Positions 1 to 12,351 of a stretch of DNA of 64,000 nt are shown in pieces. The DNA is from Hippophae tibetana. Its lineage: Eukaryota; Streptophyta; Magnoliopsida; Rosales; Elaeagnaceae. The stretch lies in NCBI GenBank assembly GCA_037013495.1, contig CM072807.1:8249001-8313000 (forward strand). The letters run 5' to 3'. The position numbers and the translations under genes are program-made. The notes beneath the pieces were generated by a model. The model saw only the letters and a program-made list of their open reading frames with translations, did no database searches and had not been told where the DNA came from. How positions within the stretch are numbered: position 1 is the first letter of the stretch; the number at the start of each line of letters is the position of its first letter.

Positions 1-1834
1 TCAACAAGTTAAATAATAATTGATTTAGGTACTGAAATAAATGTAAATTATTAATATAGTAATATAAATGATATAGTTTAATATGAAGAATTTAAAGTTT
101 TTTTATAAACTAAACCAAATTGAATTAGGACGCAAATCAAATTGAATTTTTTAGAACAATCTAATTTTTTCGATTTACTAATTTTTGTGTCCAACCTTAT
201 ATGATTATTAGCAAAAAATTCGATAGTTTTTCTCCAAAAATAACCATAATTAAAAAGACATGATTTGATAATAGTTATTTTAATACTAAAATTGTATTTA
301 ACTGAAATCGAACATATATTAATATTATTTTTTTATATACATATAATTATATAAAAAATACATTTTTAATAATAAAATACACAACACTTAAAATAATTAG
401 ATTAAATTTTATTTATTCTTACTTTATATTTTTTATTATACTTAAAAACATGTGTTAAATAGTTAAAAAATAAAAATTAATATAAATATTTTAAATAACG
501 TAATAGAGTAAGAATTGTGTTAATATTTGTTTTTTTAAGATTAAATATATTTTTGAGTAAATGTTAAATAATAAGAAAAGTAATTAAATTATGGAAAAAA
601 TACTACTAGTTTATAACCTAAAATTATTACTCAAATATAGACAAAATTAATACAAAATGATTATAATTATTAGTATAATTGTTGCTATATGTTCACGAGT
701 ACCATCTTTATATAATTTCTCTTGCTATATGTAAAAGTATATATATTACTTTTAAACATCCAAAAACATAATTTTAAGCTATTAAAAAAACAACATATAT
801 GCACTACAATTTACATAGAAAGGGATTAAAATAAAACTCAGTTTATAAAAATAATTATGTTACTTAATTATCCAATTAAAATGTTATTTTATTAATACTT
901 TTTTTAATGTTGTATCTATGTTTTCAAGTAATCTCTTAACCACACACAAAAAAAGCAAAAAGTAATTACTTTCTTCGAAAATTTATCCAACTTTTTATAT
1001 ATTTAATTATTAAATTATATTTCTTTAATTGAAACATTAAAGATTTTAGACTTACATTCAATAAAATAATGATTTGATAGGCCACTTGGTTTAAAAAAAA
1101 TATGTAATTTATTTTTTGAAATTTTAAAACTTGTATTGTAAATCTATTACTCATAGTTTGATTACTATTTAAATATGTGAAATTCATGTGTTATATTAAT
1201 TTTTACACATACTTGTGATACCTTAATTTGATTTTCACACTTGTGATACCCTAATTTTTAGAGATAAATTTATCAATAATTAAAATATTAATTTTTCTTC
1301 AAAAAACTAGGGTACCATAAGTATAATGAAATGAACTATAAGCATGTTGAGAAAGTAAAACTTTGATAGAAGTATTAATTGATGAGTAATTTATTGAATC
1401 TATTTCATTCTAATTGAGTGCTTATATAGCCTCAGTATGACTAGAGTAAGTTAGTTATAACTAACTATACAAGTGTAAGTAATCCACTGCATAATATTAC
1501 ATAATATATTACACGATAGCTAGAGTACATCTAATATTAAAGCATATACAAAGTTATATCTAATAGAGAAATAAATAAGATTATGAAATAGTTAATTTTA
1601 TGTCAAAGTTAGATAATATTCACTTAAGTTTCAATACACATCTTTTGTTCTTTTAACAATTGCGTAGTAGCTTGCTTGAATGATGTAGCATAAATGTTGG
1701 ATTAAAGGGGAAAATAACGGATAAATAAATAAAAGGGAGAAATAAAATTTAAAAAATACAATTCAATGATATAATTGAACAATGAAAAATATATGGTAAA
1801 CATCATGAAAAAAGATAAGTTTCTTTGATTTCGG
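1..1834. other. AT-rich intergenic sequence, nothing recognised
   Basis: Strongly AT-rich sequence with stops in all frames and no domain, splice-site series or tandem array that I could recognise. The last few hundred bases are presumably the 3' untranslated region and terminator of the minus-strand gene that ends at 1835, but I see no decisive polyadenylation signal. Confidence 0.5.
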
Positions 1835-4800
1835 TCATTGTCCTTTACTTCGAACATGGATATTATGAAAATTAGGTTCCTTTAGATTGGTTGGGGAAGC
1901 ATCGCTTTTACACATTTTTGCTGCTTCCTTGGTTCTAAGAATTGTTGAACATGTCTCTTTTAGTACACTAAGTTGACCATGTTTCTTATTAGAAATAACC
2001 GCCTTTCTTGAAGAACACCTGAAAAAATAGATACTAGAAGTTTCAAATATTAATTTTTTATCTCATTTAACAAACTAAAGGAAATGTCTGTAACAAACTA
2101 AAGGACTTACCATTGAGGCCTCGCTAATTTCTTTTGCATCAAGGGCGATTTTGTCTTTTCCAAGCCATCTTCACACTTTTTAACTACTTTAAACTGGCAT
2201 TCTTCCTTGATTGAATTCACAAGACTTGCTTTATGTTTCATAGAGACACTACATGTCTGTAGAGTTGTGACAGTACATGTCTCATATTCATTTTGTCTAA
2301 GGCAGTTCTCATTTTTCTAATATGAAAAGGATTAATTTTTAGAGCTTCGATCAAATTCATGATAACAAGAAAAGCCAAAAATGTTAGAAGATAATTACAT
2401 GGATTGCACTTTGATGCTTTTTCATTGATTTTCCACCTTGGAGTCCTGCTGGTGTAATTTCCTTCAGAGGGGTTTGAAGTTTTTTCTCCAAATTTGCCTC
2501 CTTAAGAATACTTCTTTCCTGAAAGCAATAAGTTTTTCAGGTCACATATAAAATTGGACAAATGTAAATGATTTTCAATTAATATGGTTAGGGAAAAAAG
2601 CATTTACATCAGTTCTTAGTCTGAAAGGTTTGGGATTAGTGGGCTTTGGTTTCCTGTACTGAGGTCCAGTGGAAGTAGATGCAGAACTCTTTTTCAAAGT
2701 CTTGTGTGTTACTCGGTTAACCTGCACTCGTTTTTCAGTTTAGTGTAGGCATTAGAAACCATAATAATAGACATGAATCACAAGCAATATTATGACTTAT
2801 TTTTTTCAAATGGGAATTCAATATACCACCTGCTGTAGCGGCTTCTTAGGGGTATCGTGGTTGCTAAGATCTTTTCCCTCCTTCAGTTCTCTGTAAATTT
2901 TACACAAGAGTCATTGATAGTATAAAGCAAGTTATATGGAGATAAGCAAAACTTAAAAAAGGTGATGAGGTGCCACACCTATTATCATCAGAAGCTGAAG
3001 CATTTTCCTTATCATCACTATCTATGACTTGACCATTGCCTTCTGCGCCAAATACCAAAGCATTTTCTTTATCATCATGAGTCATATCTTCTGAATTACT
3101 AATATCCTTTGAACTATATTTTACTTTCTCTTCCTTGTCATCTGCTGAACCATTGATGTTCTTTAATGGTCCAACTGTAGCTTGAAACTTTGGATCACTG
3201 TCACCTGGCTCTCTGGAACTCTTTGATAAAACTTCATCAGGGTGCTCAATTCCTGTCGCCTTCAAACACTCTTTGTTACCATTCTTAGAAAGACTTGATG
3301 CAGAACACTCTTCCAATGAGCCACATTTTGATCTTTCTTCAATTTTCGTGTCATTTGTATTAGTGTCAATCCATTCATGAGCCTCAGGACCACAACTATT
3401 TAAGTCTTTTTCCTTATTCTTCCTCTTCAACGAGTCAAAAACCCGGCTTTTGACCTCCCGCACTCTCTTTTGTTTTACAGTGGAATGTAAAGGCAATGGC
3501 ATATTATGCTCCATTAGATGTTTCTTGTCACCAGTTATTTCAAGTTCCTTCTTAATACGAGGATGGAATGAGTCAAAAACCCGGCTTTCGACCTCTCTTC
3601 CTCTCTTTTGTTTTACTGTGGAATGTAAATGCAATGGCTTGTTATGCTCCATGTGATGTTTCTTATCAACGTTTATTTCAAGTTTCTTCATAGCAGCACT
3701 TATTTTTCCCACCTTGACAGCCTTCTTTGGAGAGTTAAACACCAGAGCTTTTGCAATGAGTTTGTTCTTTGGCATTGCAATGTTCACATCTTTAGGGTTC
3801 CTAACACTTCTAAATGTATCTGGATTTGATATTTGCTTTCTATTCCTTGGAGTAGTTAAAGCCTTGGCTGTGGCAGCATATGATTGCTTTGAGTTGGCTT
3901 TTGGGGTTGTACTGATTTTTGAAATTGGTCTTCTGTCTCTATCTTTAACATCAAATATCTTTTTAGAAATTGAAGAAATCAAAGCCAACCTTGATAGTCT
4001 AGACTTTGAAGATCCTGGAGGAGCTGTAAGTGGGCATTTCATACTTGAACCAACAAACCAAAAGATAAAGGGTATTATTGTATCAATCCCAATTCTCAAC
4101 TCACAGTTAAAAAACATGAGAAGCTTTGCAGGCTTACCTTTGTGGCTTTCTGCTGTTCAATGCCTTTTGAAGCCGTATATTTTGAACCCGTATATTTGGA
4201 CTTCTTGCTGCCATAACCTGCATAAGTAATCATTGTGATGTCTAAATTCAACAACAAAACAAGTTTAGACTAAACCAGAAACTTAACACTAACTCTAAGA
4301 ACGAAGTTTTTATATATTGCTTCAGAGTCCATTTCTTCTTCATGCTTCTGGTCACAACCTGTAAACAAACCCATAAACACAGAAAATGATTAAAACCATA
4401 ATCAGCTTAGAAATGTACAAAAAACATATATTTTTTAAGTTAAAACAAATATATAAGAGTAAAAAATGAAACTTTATTTGTAAAGCGAGTTTATGTTATG
4501 CAATTAAACCTAAAGTACTAATCAGCTTAAAAATGCAGAGTACAAAAAACATATATTTTTTAAGTTAAAACAAATATATAAGAGTTAAAAATGAAACTTT
4601 ATTTGTAAAGCGGGTTTATGTTATGCAATTAAACCTGAAGTATTACACACCTAAGCAAAGAGGAAGCTCTGAAAGATATAGTTACTATTATCCTGAGTTA
4701 AACTGACACATTCCAGTCAAACTTCATCTACCTAGTTAGATTTTACCATGTTTCATATACCAATTCATGTCAATCTTTTAACTTTGTGAACACAAACTTG

Positions 4801-5418
4801 GCCTTATTCTGAATTCACCATCTCCTAAAAAGTATACGGAGATGACCAAAAAAAAGTGGAAATCCACATATGCATTTTCAATTAATTTGCCCCACAAATC
4901 CATTTTCAATTACTTTCCTCCACAAATCCATTTTCAATTTCTTTTAACTTTGTGAGCATAAAGTCGGTCTTAGTCTGTTTTCACCATCTCCTAAAGTCTA
5001 TGGAACTGTAGGGATTTTTTTTTTGAAACCCACAATTCCATTTTCAATTACTTTGTTTAATTAATTTTTAAATTAGCGACCCAATAGAGCTGCTACATGA
5101 TCAAGCCACACATACAAACAAAAAATTTCACCACTGAAATCCAAAAATTGAAGTAAAATCGAGCAAATTCTAAACAGATCAAGCAAAAGACAATAATAGA
5201 ATAAAAACTATATAGGTTAGATTTGTTAGCTATATAGCTTGTGGTTACTAAAAGAACCAAGGGGACTAAAGTAGTTACGAACCGACTCGCAAGCAGAACC
5301 AGTAACGGTCACCGGGATGGGAATGATCAGGTGTAGTGAAATCTACAAACTTGGGGGCCTCGATCGTCTCGTAGAGCTCGTCTCCATTGATCTGCGAGGA
5401 TTGGTCTTCTTCCTCCAT
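1835..5418 (-). CDS. Putative microtubule-associated protein, TPX2-like / MDP40-like family (9 exons, 676 aa)
   Basis: Exons on the minus strand: 5283-5418, 4294-4358, 4138-4217, 2979-4043, 2830-2890, 2608-2721, 2399-2518, 2111-2316 and 1835-2018. All introns are GT-AG and phases agree, giving 676 residues. The N-terminus carries EAPKFVDF, then DRYWFCLRVGCDQKHEEEMD and AIYKNFVLRVMAARSPN, which I recall from a plant-specific family related to TPX2/MDP40 microtubule proteins. A basic SSKSRLSRLALISSIS block follows near residue 105, and KPFRLRTDERSILKEA lies near residue 520. Residues about 200-300 hold a 46-residue tandem duplication rich in Lys, Arg and His. DDKEN occurs twice (Lys419 and Lys439), as in APC/C KEN-box degrons. 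The protein is very basic with no membrane segment. A mitotic MSA promoter element lies upstream. Family name is from memory; the gene model is well supported, the function is inference. Confidence 0.8.
3424..3699 (-). repeat. 46-codon tandem duplication inside exon 4 of the TPX2-like gene
   Basis: Two adjacent 138-bp units (about 3562-3699, then 3424-3561 in coding order) encode near-identical peptides. Both contain LEI, DKKH, MEHN, LHSTVKQKR, REV and SRVFDS in the same order. The period is exactly 138 bp, so the frame is kept. The units differ at scattered codons, so the duplication is not brand new. Confidence 0.9.
4401..4645. repeat. Tandem duplication of about 120 bp in intron 1 of the TPX2-like gene
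   Basis: A stretch starting atcagctta at 4401 recurs at 4521. Both copies contain acatatattttttaagtt, aacaaatatataagagt and ctttatttgtaaagcg in the same order. Copy two has a small insertion and a few substitutions. The repeat is in the intron between exons 1 and 2. Confidence 0.85.
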
Positions 5419-5550
5419 CAATTGATCCACACAGAGAGAGATAGAGAGAGAGCTAAGGGTTTTGGAGTGGAAGCGAATTGTGTTACTTAATGGTATGATA
5501 TAGTTTTGGATTTGAGGCGTGACTTATTTTAAATTGGCTGTCTCTATAAG

Positions 5551-5561
5551 TAGCCGTTGGG
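5551..5561 (-). promoter_or_regulatory. MSA element (mitosis-specific activator), MYB3R site
   Basis: On the minus strand the sequence reads CCCAACGGCTA, a full match to the published MSA consensus YCYAACGGYYA. It lies 133 bp upstream of the start codon of the TPX2-like gene and is oriented with it. MSA elements bind three-repeat MYB factors and drive G2/M expression in plants. The match is read directly; activity is inference. Confidence 0.6.
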
Positions 5562-6549
5562 AAAAGAAAAAAAAATCCCTGGATTAAATCCACCAACATG
5601 TACTATTATTTAATTTATACTTTTAAATACTATAATATAGATAGGTAATCTACATTGTTCCATTCAACATCTTTTAAATTAATTTAGAGTATGATTTTAA
5701 ATAAAGAATGAAAGTAACAGGAGTATATTGATTATAACAAAATTATAAAAAAGTTTATTAATTTTTTATGGAATATTATAATTCTATTAACTATAAAAAA
5801 AATATTAAAAATTTAAAAATGAAAAAAAAATCAGAAATAGAACAATTAAATACACATATGCATATTTTTTAGGTTTTTATATATTTCTAAATTAATTGAT
5901 ATGTATTTAAACTTATCTAAATTCATGTTTTTTGAGTTATAATTGATCTAGATAACATATAACAATTCAAACAATATGTAAATATATTTACATGATTTAT
6001 TTTTAATTTTTTTTTTAATTTTAGACTTATCATATATTTTTTTATAGTTATTGAACTTGTAATGCTTTTGTATGTAATGATATGAAATTTTAGTATAATA
6101 AAATTTAAAATTATTATTTTTAAAAAATAAATATCTAATAAAATATATATATAAATTAATTTAATTAATAAGAAAAAAATTTAGGATTAATCAATGATAC
6201 CTTAATACATATATGTATGTTATAAGAGGTAATATAGTAATTTTCATTAGTTATATTTAATTTTACAAGTGATTAGGACCTTACTTGTGTTTTATTTTAA
6301 ATTTTTTATAAGAGTTGATATATCAGCACATGTTTTAATAAGTCATAAAATAATTAGTTACACTAACATAATATACAATTCTTACATATCATTGTGACAA
6401 AATGAAAATATATTAAATTAGAAATAACAATATGATCATTACCCCATTTTATTTGACAATAATTATAATTTTTAACATGAAATATATAACATTAACACAA
6501 TCCAATCAGTTAAAGTTTAAAGAGTCTCGCTCCAAAAATAGTATTATAC

Positions 6550-6555
<6 letters not shown>

Positions 6556-6586
<31 letters not shown>
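6556..6586. repeat. (AT)n microsatellite
   Basis: Uninterrupted run of about fifteen AT dinucleotides in AT-rich spacer. Similar shorter runs occur near 10126-10144, 12318-12346, 13448-13463, 45893-45905, 57480-57497, 58966-58989 and 59022-59041. Confidence 0.9.
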
Positions 6587-6588
<2 letters not shown>

Positions 6589-6895
6589 TAAATATATACA
6601 TATCTACATACAGTAAATTAACATATTATTTTAAAAATACATAAATTATATATAATATACTTTTTATTTTAAAACTTTAAATCTAATTTAATACTATTTT
6701 ATACATATAACTTATCCAACTCAAACTTGCATTCATATCAGGTGACATAATTTTTGAAAGCATAAATACTTTATCTATTTTAAAAGTTATTTTTTCAAAC
6801 CCAAAACTTTGAAAACAATTATCTTCCTCATTAGAATCCTCTTTCTCTCCCTGCTCTCCATTCCCTTTCTAATACCGATCTTCCCCCCCTTTATA

Positions 6896-6980
6896 AGATC
6901 TCCATGTATCAACTAAGATGTTATTAGATCTTCAAGTATCAACTAAGATGTTATTAGATCTTCAAGTATCAACTAAGATG
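6896..6980. repeat. 30-bp tandem repeat, nearly three copies
   Basis: Units at 6896-6925, 6926-6955 and 6956-6980 (partial) share agatct, tatcaactaagatg and ttatt. Units two and three are identical over their overlap; unit one differs at two positions. Non-coding, immediately left of dispersed repeat R1 copy A. Confidence 0.85.
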
Positions 6981-6984
6981 GTGC

Positions 6985-7800
6985 ACATAAACGTTCAATT
7001 TAAATTTTATTATTTAGTAAATAACAATAAGGTTTTTTCTATTAAAAACTAACTCCTTAAAAAGAAAATGTTTTATTTTATAAATTGAAAATTAAATCTA
7101 ATAATTAAAGATAAAAATTATGATAAATATTCCAATAAAAGAATGATTATCTTGATCATTTTCTACTACTAGCATGTATTGTACTATCTATTCTTTGATT
7201 ATATTATCTTAAATAAATTTACAAAAGCAAAAATCTCTAATTATTTTTATTGATTCATTGAATTAAACAAGTTCTTAACTAACTCCTTTTAATAGACAAC
7301 TTATAATAAACTCTTTAAATTTAATCTATTAAAAACAATAATTTTTAAAGAAGAAAATTGGATAAAGGTTAAACACACAAATTTGGTTAATTATCTTGAG
7401 TATTAATTCTCGTTGTAAGCAATTTATTATTAATTATTTAAATTTATTAAACAATTATGTATTCAATCAACTAAATTTATTAACAATGAATTAATTTGAT
7501 TATTTAATTGTACACTTAAACAATCAAATAAATTCATACAATAATTAAAATAGAGAATTAATACATAATCAAAAAAAAATTGAATAGAATATTACATATC
7601 TTATTAAATATTATAATTCATGTCTAGGGCTTTGGAATCATCAACAATCAATTATAAAATTAGCTATTTATGGAAAATAATAAATTCATAAAATTATTTA
7701 TGAAAATAATAAAAGAAATGGGGAAAAACCTTAGGATTTTTATTTTTGAATATGATATTCAATCCCTTTAATTGCTTTTTGAATCTCTTCGTCTTAATTG
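6985..7800 (+). repeat. Dispersed repeat R1, copy A
   Basis: This AT-rich segment is clearly related to the reverse complement of about 30780-31640. Shared blocks include acaattaaataatcaa, attaaatttaaagag, gttgtctattaaaa and aattataaaattagcta (as read on the minus strand here). It has no recognised coding sequence or LTR, so the class is unknown. Ends are approximate because similarity fades gradually. Confidence 0.6.
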
Positions 7801-10800
7801 TAAAGACTATGAATGTTAGTTATTTTCGTGGACAAAATATTTATCTGTAAATTTATTTTTAGACTGCTATCGAATCTATCAAGAAAAGCCAAACAAATGC
7901 TCGAGTTTCAGATAATTGTACTTCAAGTATATCTTTGATAACTACAACACATAAGATTACATTTATGCATTTAATTACATAAGATTAAGGATTTTAATTT
8001 TTCCTATAAATAAAATTCATTACTCGTTGTTTCAATTAACCACACAATAACATTATTCTAATCTTCTTAATTTCTTTTTTGTTTACAAATATAAGATTAT
8101 AATTCTTTAGACTTTTTTATTTAGTTAATCTATTAAATATTGATGGTTATGTTTGATTGATTAATAAGCCTAATTATTTTATGATGTTTTGATAATATGT
8201 TCTTATGACTTCTTTATTTTTGTTATTAAATTGTTAGATCAAATAATTATTTTTGTCATATCATATCTATTTGATTTGATTATTAATCTTTAAATAAGCT
8301 ATTTTTATTGAACTTGTGTTTGATCTTTTTGCTCTATGATTTACTAGTTTATTGATTTAAGTGACATATGTTTTGAACCATTTAGTTAGAATTATTCATT
8401 ATTAAATCTGTTCTAGAAAACACACATGGCACTTGTGTTTTTTTTGTGCTAAATATTTTACATTTAATTTGAAAATGTATCTGATTGACGGAGAGCTTAT
8501 TGAAATATTGGTCTGGAAACCGCTCACGCTAATATTGAAAACTTTGAAAATAGAAAAGAGGCTCGTAAGTAAAGTACATTAGGGCAATATCATAGAGAGG
8601 GTAGCATAAGACCGAGTTTGTACTTAAACATTTGATTTTAATAGTGGAACATTAGGTGGTTCGGTGGTTTTCCTCTTAGATCATGGTTGTAGCCTAGGTT
8701 GTTTCCATCTAAAATTCTGTGTGTTATTATTTTATTTCCACATTTTATTCTTACACTAGATTGTATGTCCGGTCAGTTTGTTTGAGTTATAAATTTGTAA
8801 AAATTAAAAATAACATATTCACACTCTCTAGGTTAATCAAGTCCATATTTTATAAACTTTCATCAATTATTATCACCAATTTAATTCTATAATTTTTATA
8901 TTTTTTCTTAACTTTCATATAATTATGATACTATTTATATTTTATATTATGTTATTTTGTATTTATATTAATAAAATTGATATATTTTTAAGTAATATTT
9001 AAGTATATGCATAAAAGTTACACGAATCATAGGAAGATTTATAAAAGAGAGCGCCATATGTCTTAACGTGAGATGATGAGTCACTGTTCACACATGATGT
9101 GCTCTCGATAGGTTTTGAAAATTTTGTGGTAAGTATATCCACATGTTAAATAAAAATTCTAAAAAATCTTAATTTTTTTAAAAATATTAATTTTTTTAAT
9201 AAATATAAAATAAATATTTTTAACTCATTATAATAATATTAATATATATATAAATCATTGATATTTAAAAATGAGTATAAAATATAACTTATCATCAAAC
9301 TTTTCTCTTATACCGTAGAGTGAATTCCTCATAAGATGAAATCTCCCTCCGATAAATCTATAAATTTATATATTTCATCTTTATAATTTTTCTTCCATGC
9401 AAGAGGCTAGCGTAGGTCACCCTAAAGATTTCTTTTGGTATTATTCGTTTTGTCCATTTGTAAATTACGTGTTCATAAACTGTTGTGTACATAATTGATG
9501 TTTGTTGTATCATTTAATGTTATTTAAGTAAATCTCTTATTGTATATTGACCCTAATGGTGTTATTTGGGTGAATCTCTTGTGCCTCGTAGCGGGTTATT
9601 AGTAGATATTATTTGTATTTTTTTTTGTCACATGGTTTTGGTTTCATTTCCATTGCTCGTATGGACATCAAATAAAGTTTTTGTTTGTGAAAAGATTGTT
9701 TATAAAAGTTGAAAGTGAACGGTGTTTTTTCAAGTTCTTAATCAACCTCATATTTAGAGATTTAATTTAGCTTTTTTGTAGTGTTTATGTGTTGTTATTA
9801 TGATTTTTGGTGTATTGATTGGCTAATCTTTTAATACCTTTTTATTCCTTTATGTATTACCATATCTTTGTATTATGTTTGTTGTCTCATGTAATAATGG
9901 TGATTTTATGTTATAGTTCTACTTTGTATGTTATTTCTTTGTATCATTTTATACTTTTTTAATTTTTTTTAAATTATCATTATTAATATAAATTTAGATA
10001 TATATGCAACTAACAATTTTAAAAATATATATCAAATATATTAAATTAAGTCTATTACTAATGTACTAGTTTCCATATATGGTAATTTTCTTGAATTTGT
10101 GATGCTTAAAAAGATTTAGGCTTTCATTATATATATATATATATTTGAGTAGTTTCTTTCATATAGCATATATTAGCTTTCTTTTGTTACTAAATTTTAA
10201 AATACTATTATTGAAAATGATTTATCCGCATTTCGTTTTAAATATTATATTTTTAAAATTAGATAACTCCAACTCATTACAAAATAAGATATTTTTGAAA
10301 AATTAAGAAAATACTATTTATAAAATTTATAATAATAATTATAACATTTCAATAATATTAAATGTGTTTTAATTGAATAGAGTTTTACATTAGATATATT
10401 TAAATGATTATAATTTCACTTGGTATCTAATTAGATGATATTTAATATAAAATAATAATTGACTATTTTTTAAAGAAACTTAGACACAAAAAGTTATATA
10501 ATTATTTAATGTAAATGGTTTAGTCTCATATTTATTTCTTGGGTTGTAAAGGTTGAATAATTTTTAGAAAAAAGTAACAGTAAAAGTATTCCTTTTAGTA
10601 TGCGCAAATGGACATTTTAGTTAGATATTTTTTGAATTTATCATCATATTCATAAAAAATTAGGTACTATAAGTAGTCAATTTTAATATTTTTAAAGTAG
10701 TAGTGCTTATTATAATAAATTATATGATTAAAAATATTTATTTTTTATAATAACAAAATTGGTAATATTTAACTCACAAACTAAGTAACTAAAATACTTA

Positions 10801-12311
10801 TTTTAAAAAATTACGGGATATTTATTACACAACTCAATAATTATAGAATTTGTTATTAAGATAATATTTTTCTATCAATTAATTAAAATAAAATAAAATA
10901 TATGATATTAACATGAATAAAAATCAAATTTAATATCAAATTGTTTAAAAAATAATCAATATTATTAATATTATAATAAAAAATTATTTAAATTCTTTTT
11001 TTTTAATAAATTAATAAATACTAAAATAAAAATTATGAAAATCAATAAAAATTAAAAAAAAAATATCTTGCAATAAAACTCTATAAATTATTACTTTATC
11101 ATTATTGAAAGATAAAGTTTAATCATGACTTGACACAAAAAATAATATTTTAATAGAAAAATTATTAAAAAAATAACAAAAGTAAGACTTTTAAAACTTG
11201 TAATAATAAAAATAGTATATTCATGATGAACTCAATATTTTAACTATTAAAAAAATTTAATACGTATTTTATATTAAATATTATCTAAGATTGTATTTAA
11301 ATTAAATTATAATCATTTAAACTTATTAAAATATTAAATGTCAAATTAAATCACGTTCAAATTTTATTTAGATGTTATTTTTTTCATTATAAATTATAAA
11401 TTTGTTATTTTTTTATAAATTTTTGAATTATTAAAATAATATTATTTATTTTTAATTTATTTATGAAAATAAGAGATTAAAAAATTCATTTTACAACTTT
11501 AAAAAACTAAACACGTATTTAAATTTAATACAAGAACTCATCTAATATTTTTCTCTCATATAGCAGTACAATTTTGACATCGGATACCAAAATAAATGCG
11601 AAACATTAATTCCACAACTACTTCGAAAACTTGCCAAATTAGTAGACAAAATAACAGCCACAATTATTATGCTTCAATAAACTCATAATAATTTTGATAA
11701 AAAAAAAAAACAATAACACATTATCTTGCATTTTCTTGCATTTTGTTTTACTATCAGAAAACGAGAAAAAAAAAGCAGCATAAGCTGTATGCTGATGTGC
11801 GTCCTAGTGTGAGTGTACGTACTACATAGTGTGAGTGTCTATTATATGTCTTTTTATGACCCAAATCAATGTGTAAGCAACATATACTCAACTCAATTGG
11901 ATTTTTTTTAGTTCTCAAAAACAAAACAAAAAAAACTTAATAGAATTTTTATTTGAGAAAAAAGTAAATAAATAAAAACTCATAAAATTAACACTCATAT
12001 AACTTATAACAACAAAGTCATAAAGTTATTTGGAAAATATCGATGTTCTTTCACTTTTTTACACATATTAATATTGAAACGTGATGTATATATCATTTGA
12101 TAAAATTATCACTAAAATGTAGATAAAATATCGTTGTTGTTAAAATGTCACTTAAATATTTTTTTTTTTGTTAAAGTATCTTGGATATTATTTCTAAAAT
12201 GTTGTTAAAATGTCAAATAAAATATCAAAAATATCAATTCTTGATTTATTTTTCACTTTTTTTTTTCTTTTTCTATCTGAATAATCATTTTAATTCAATT
12301 TTTTATCACTT

Positions 12312-12351
<40 letters not shown>

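Noticed and set aside
4024..4043. Alternative acceptor (CTTACAG) for exon 4 of the TPX2-like gene
   Set aside because: It breaks the phase with exon 3. The acceptor at 4044-4045 keeps the frame and retains the conserved MKCPLTAP segment.
3714..4229. 171-codon plus-strand open frame
   Set aside because: It is antisense to well-supported exons 3 and 4 of the TPX2-like gene, where family motifs and splice phases agree on the minus strand.
8480..8780. Less AT-rich island that could be an exon
   Set aside because: No frame stays open and no splice sites or domain could be recognised.
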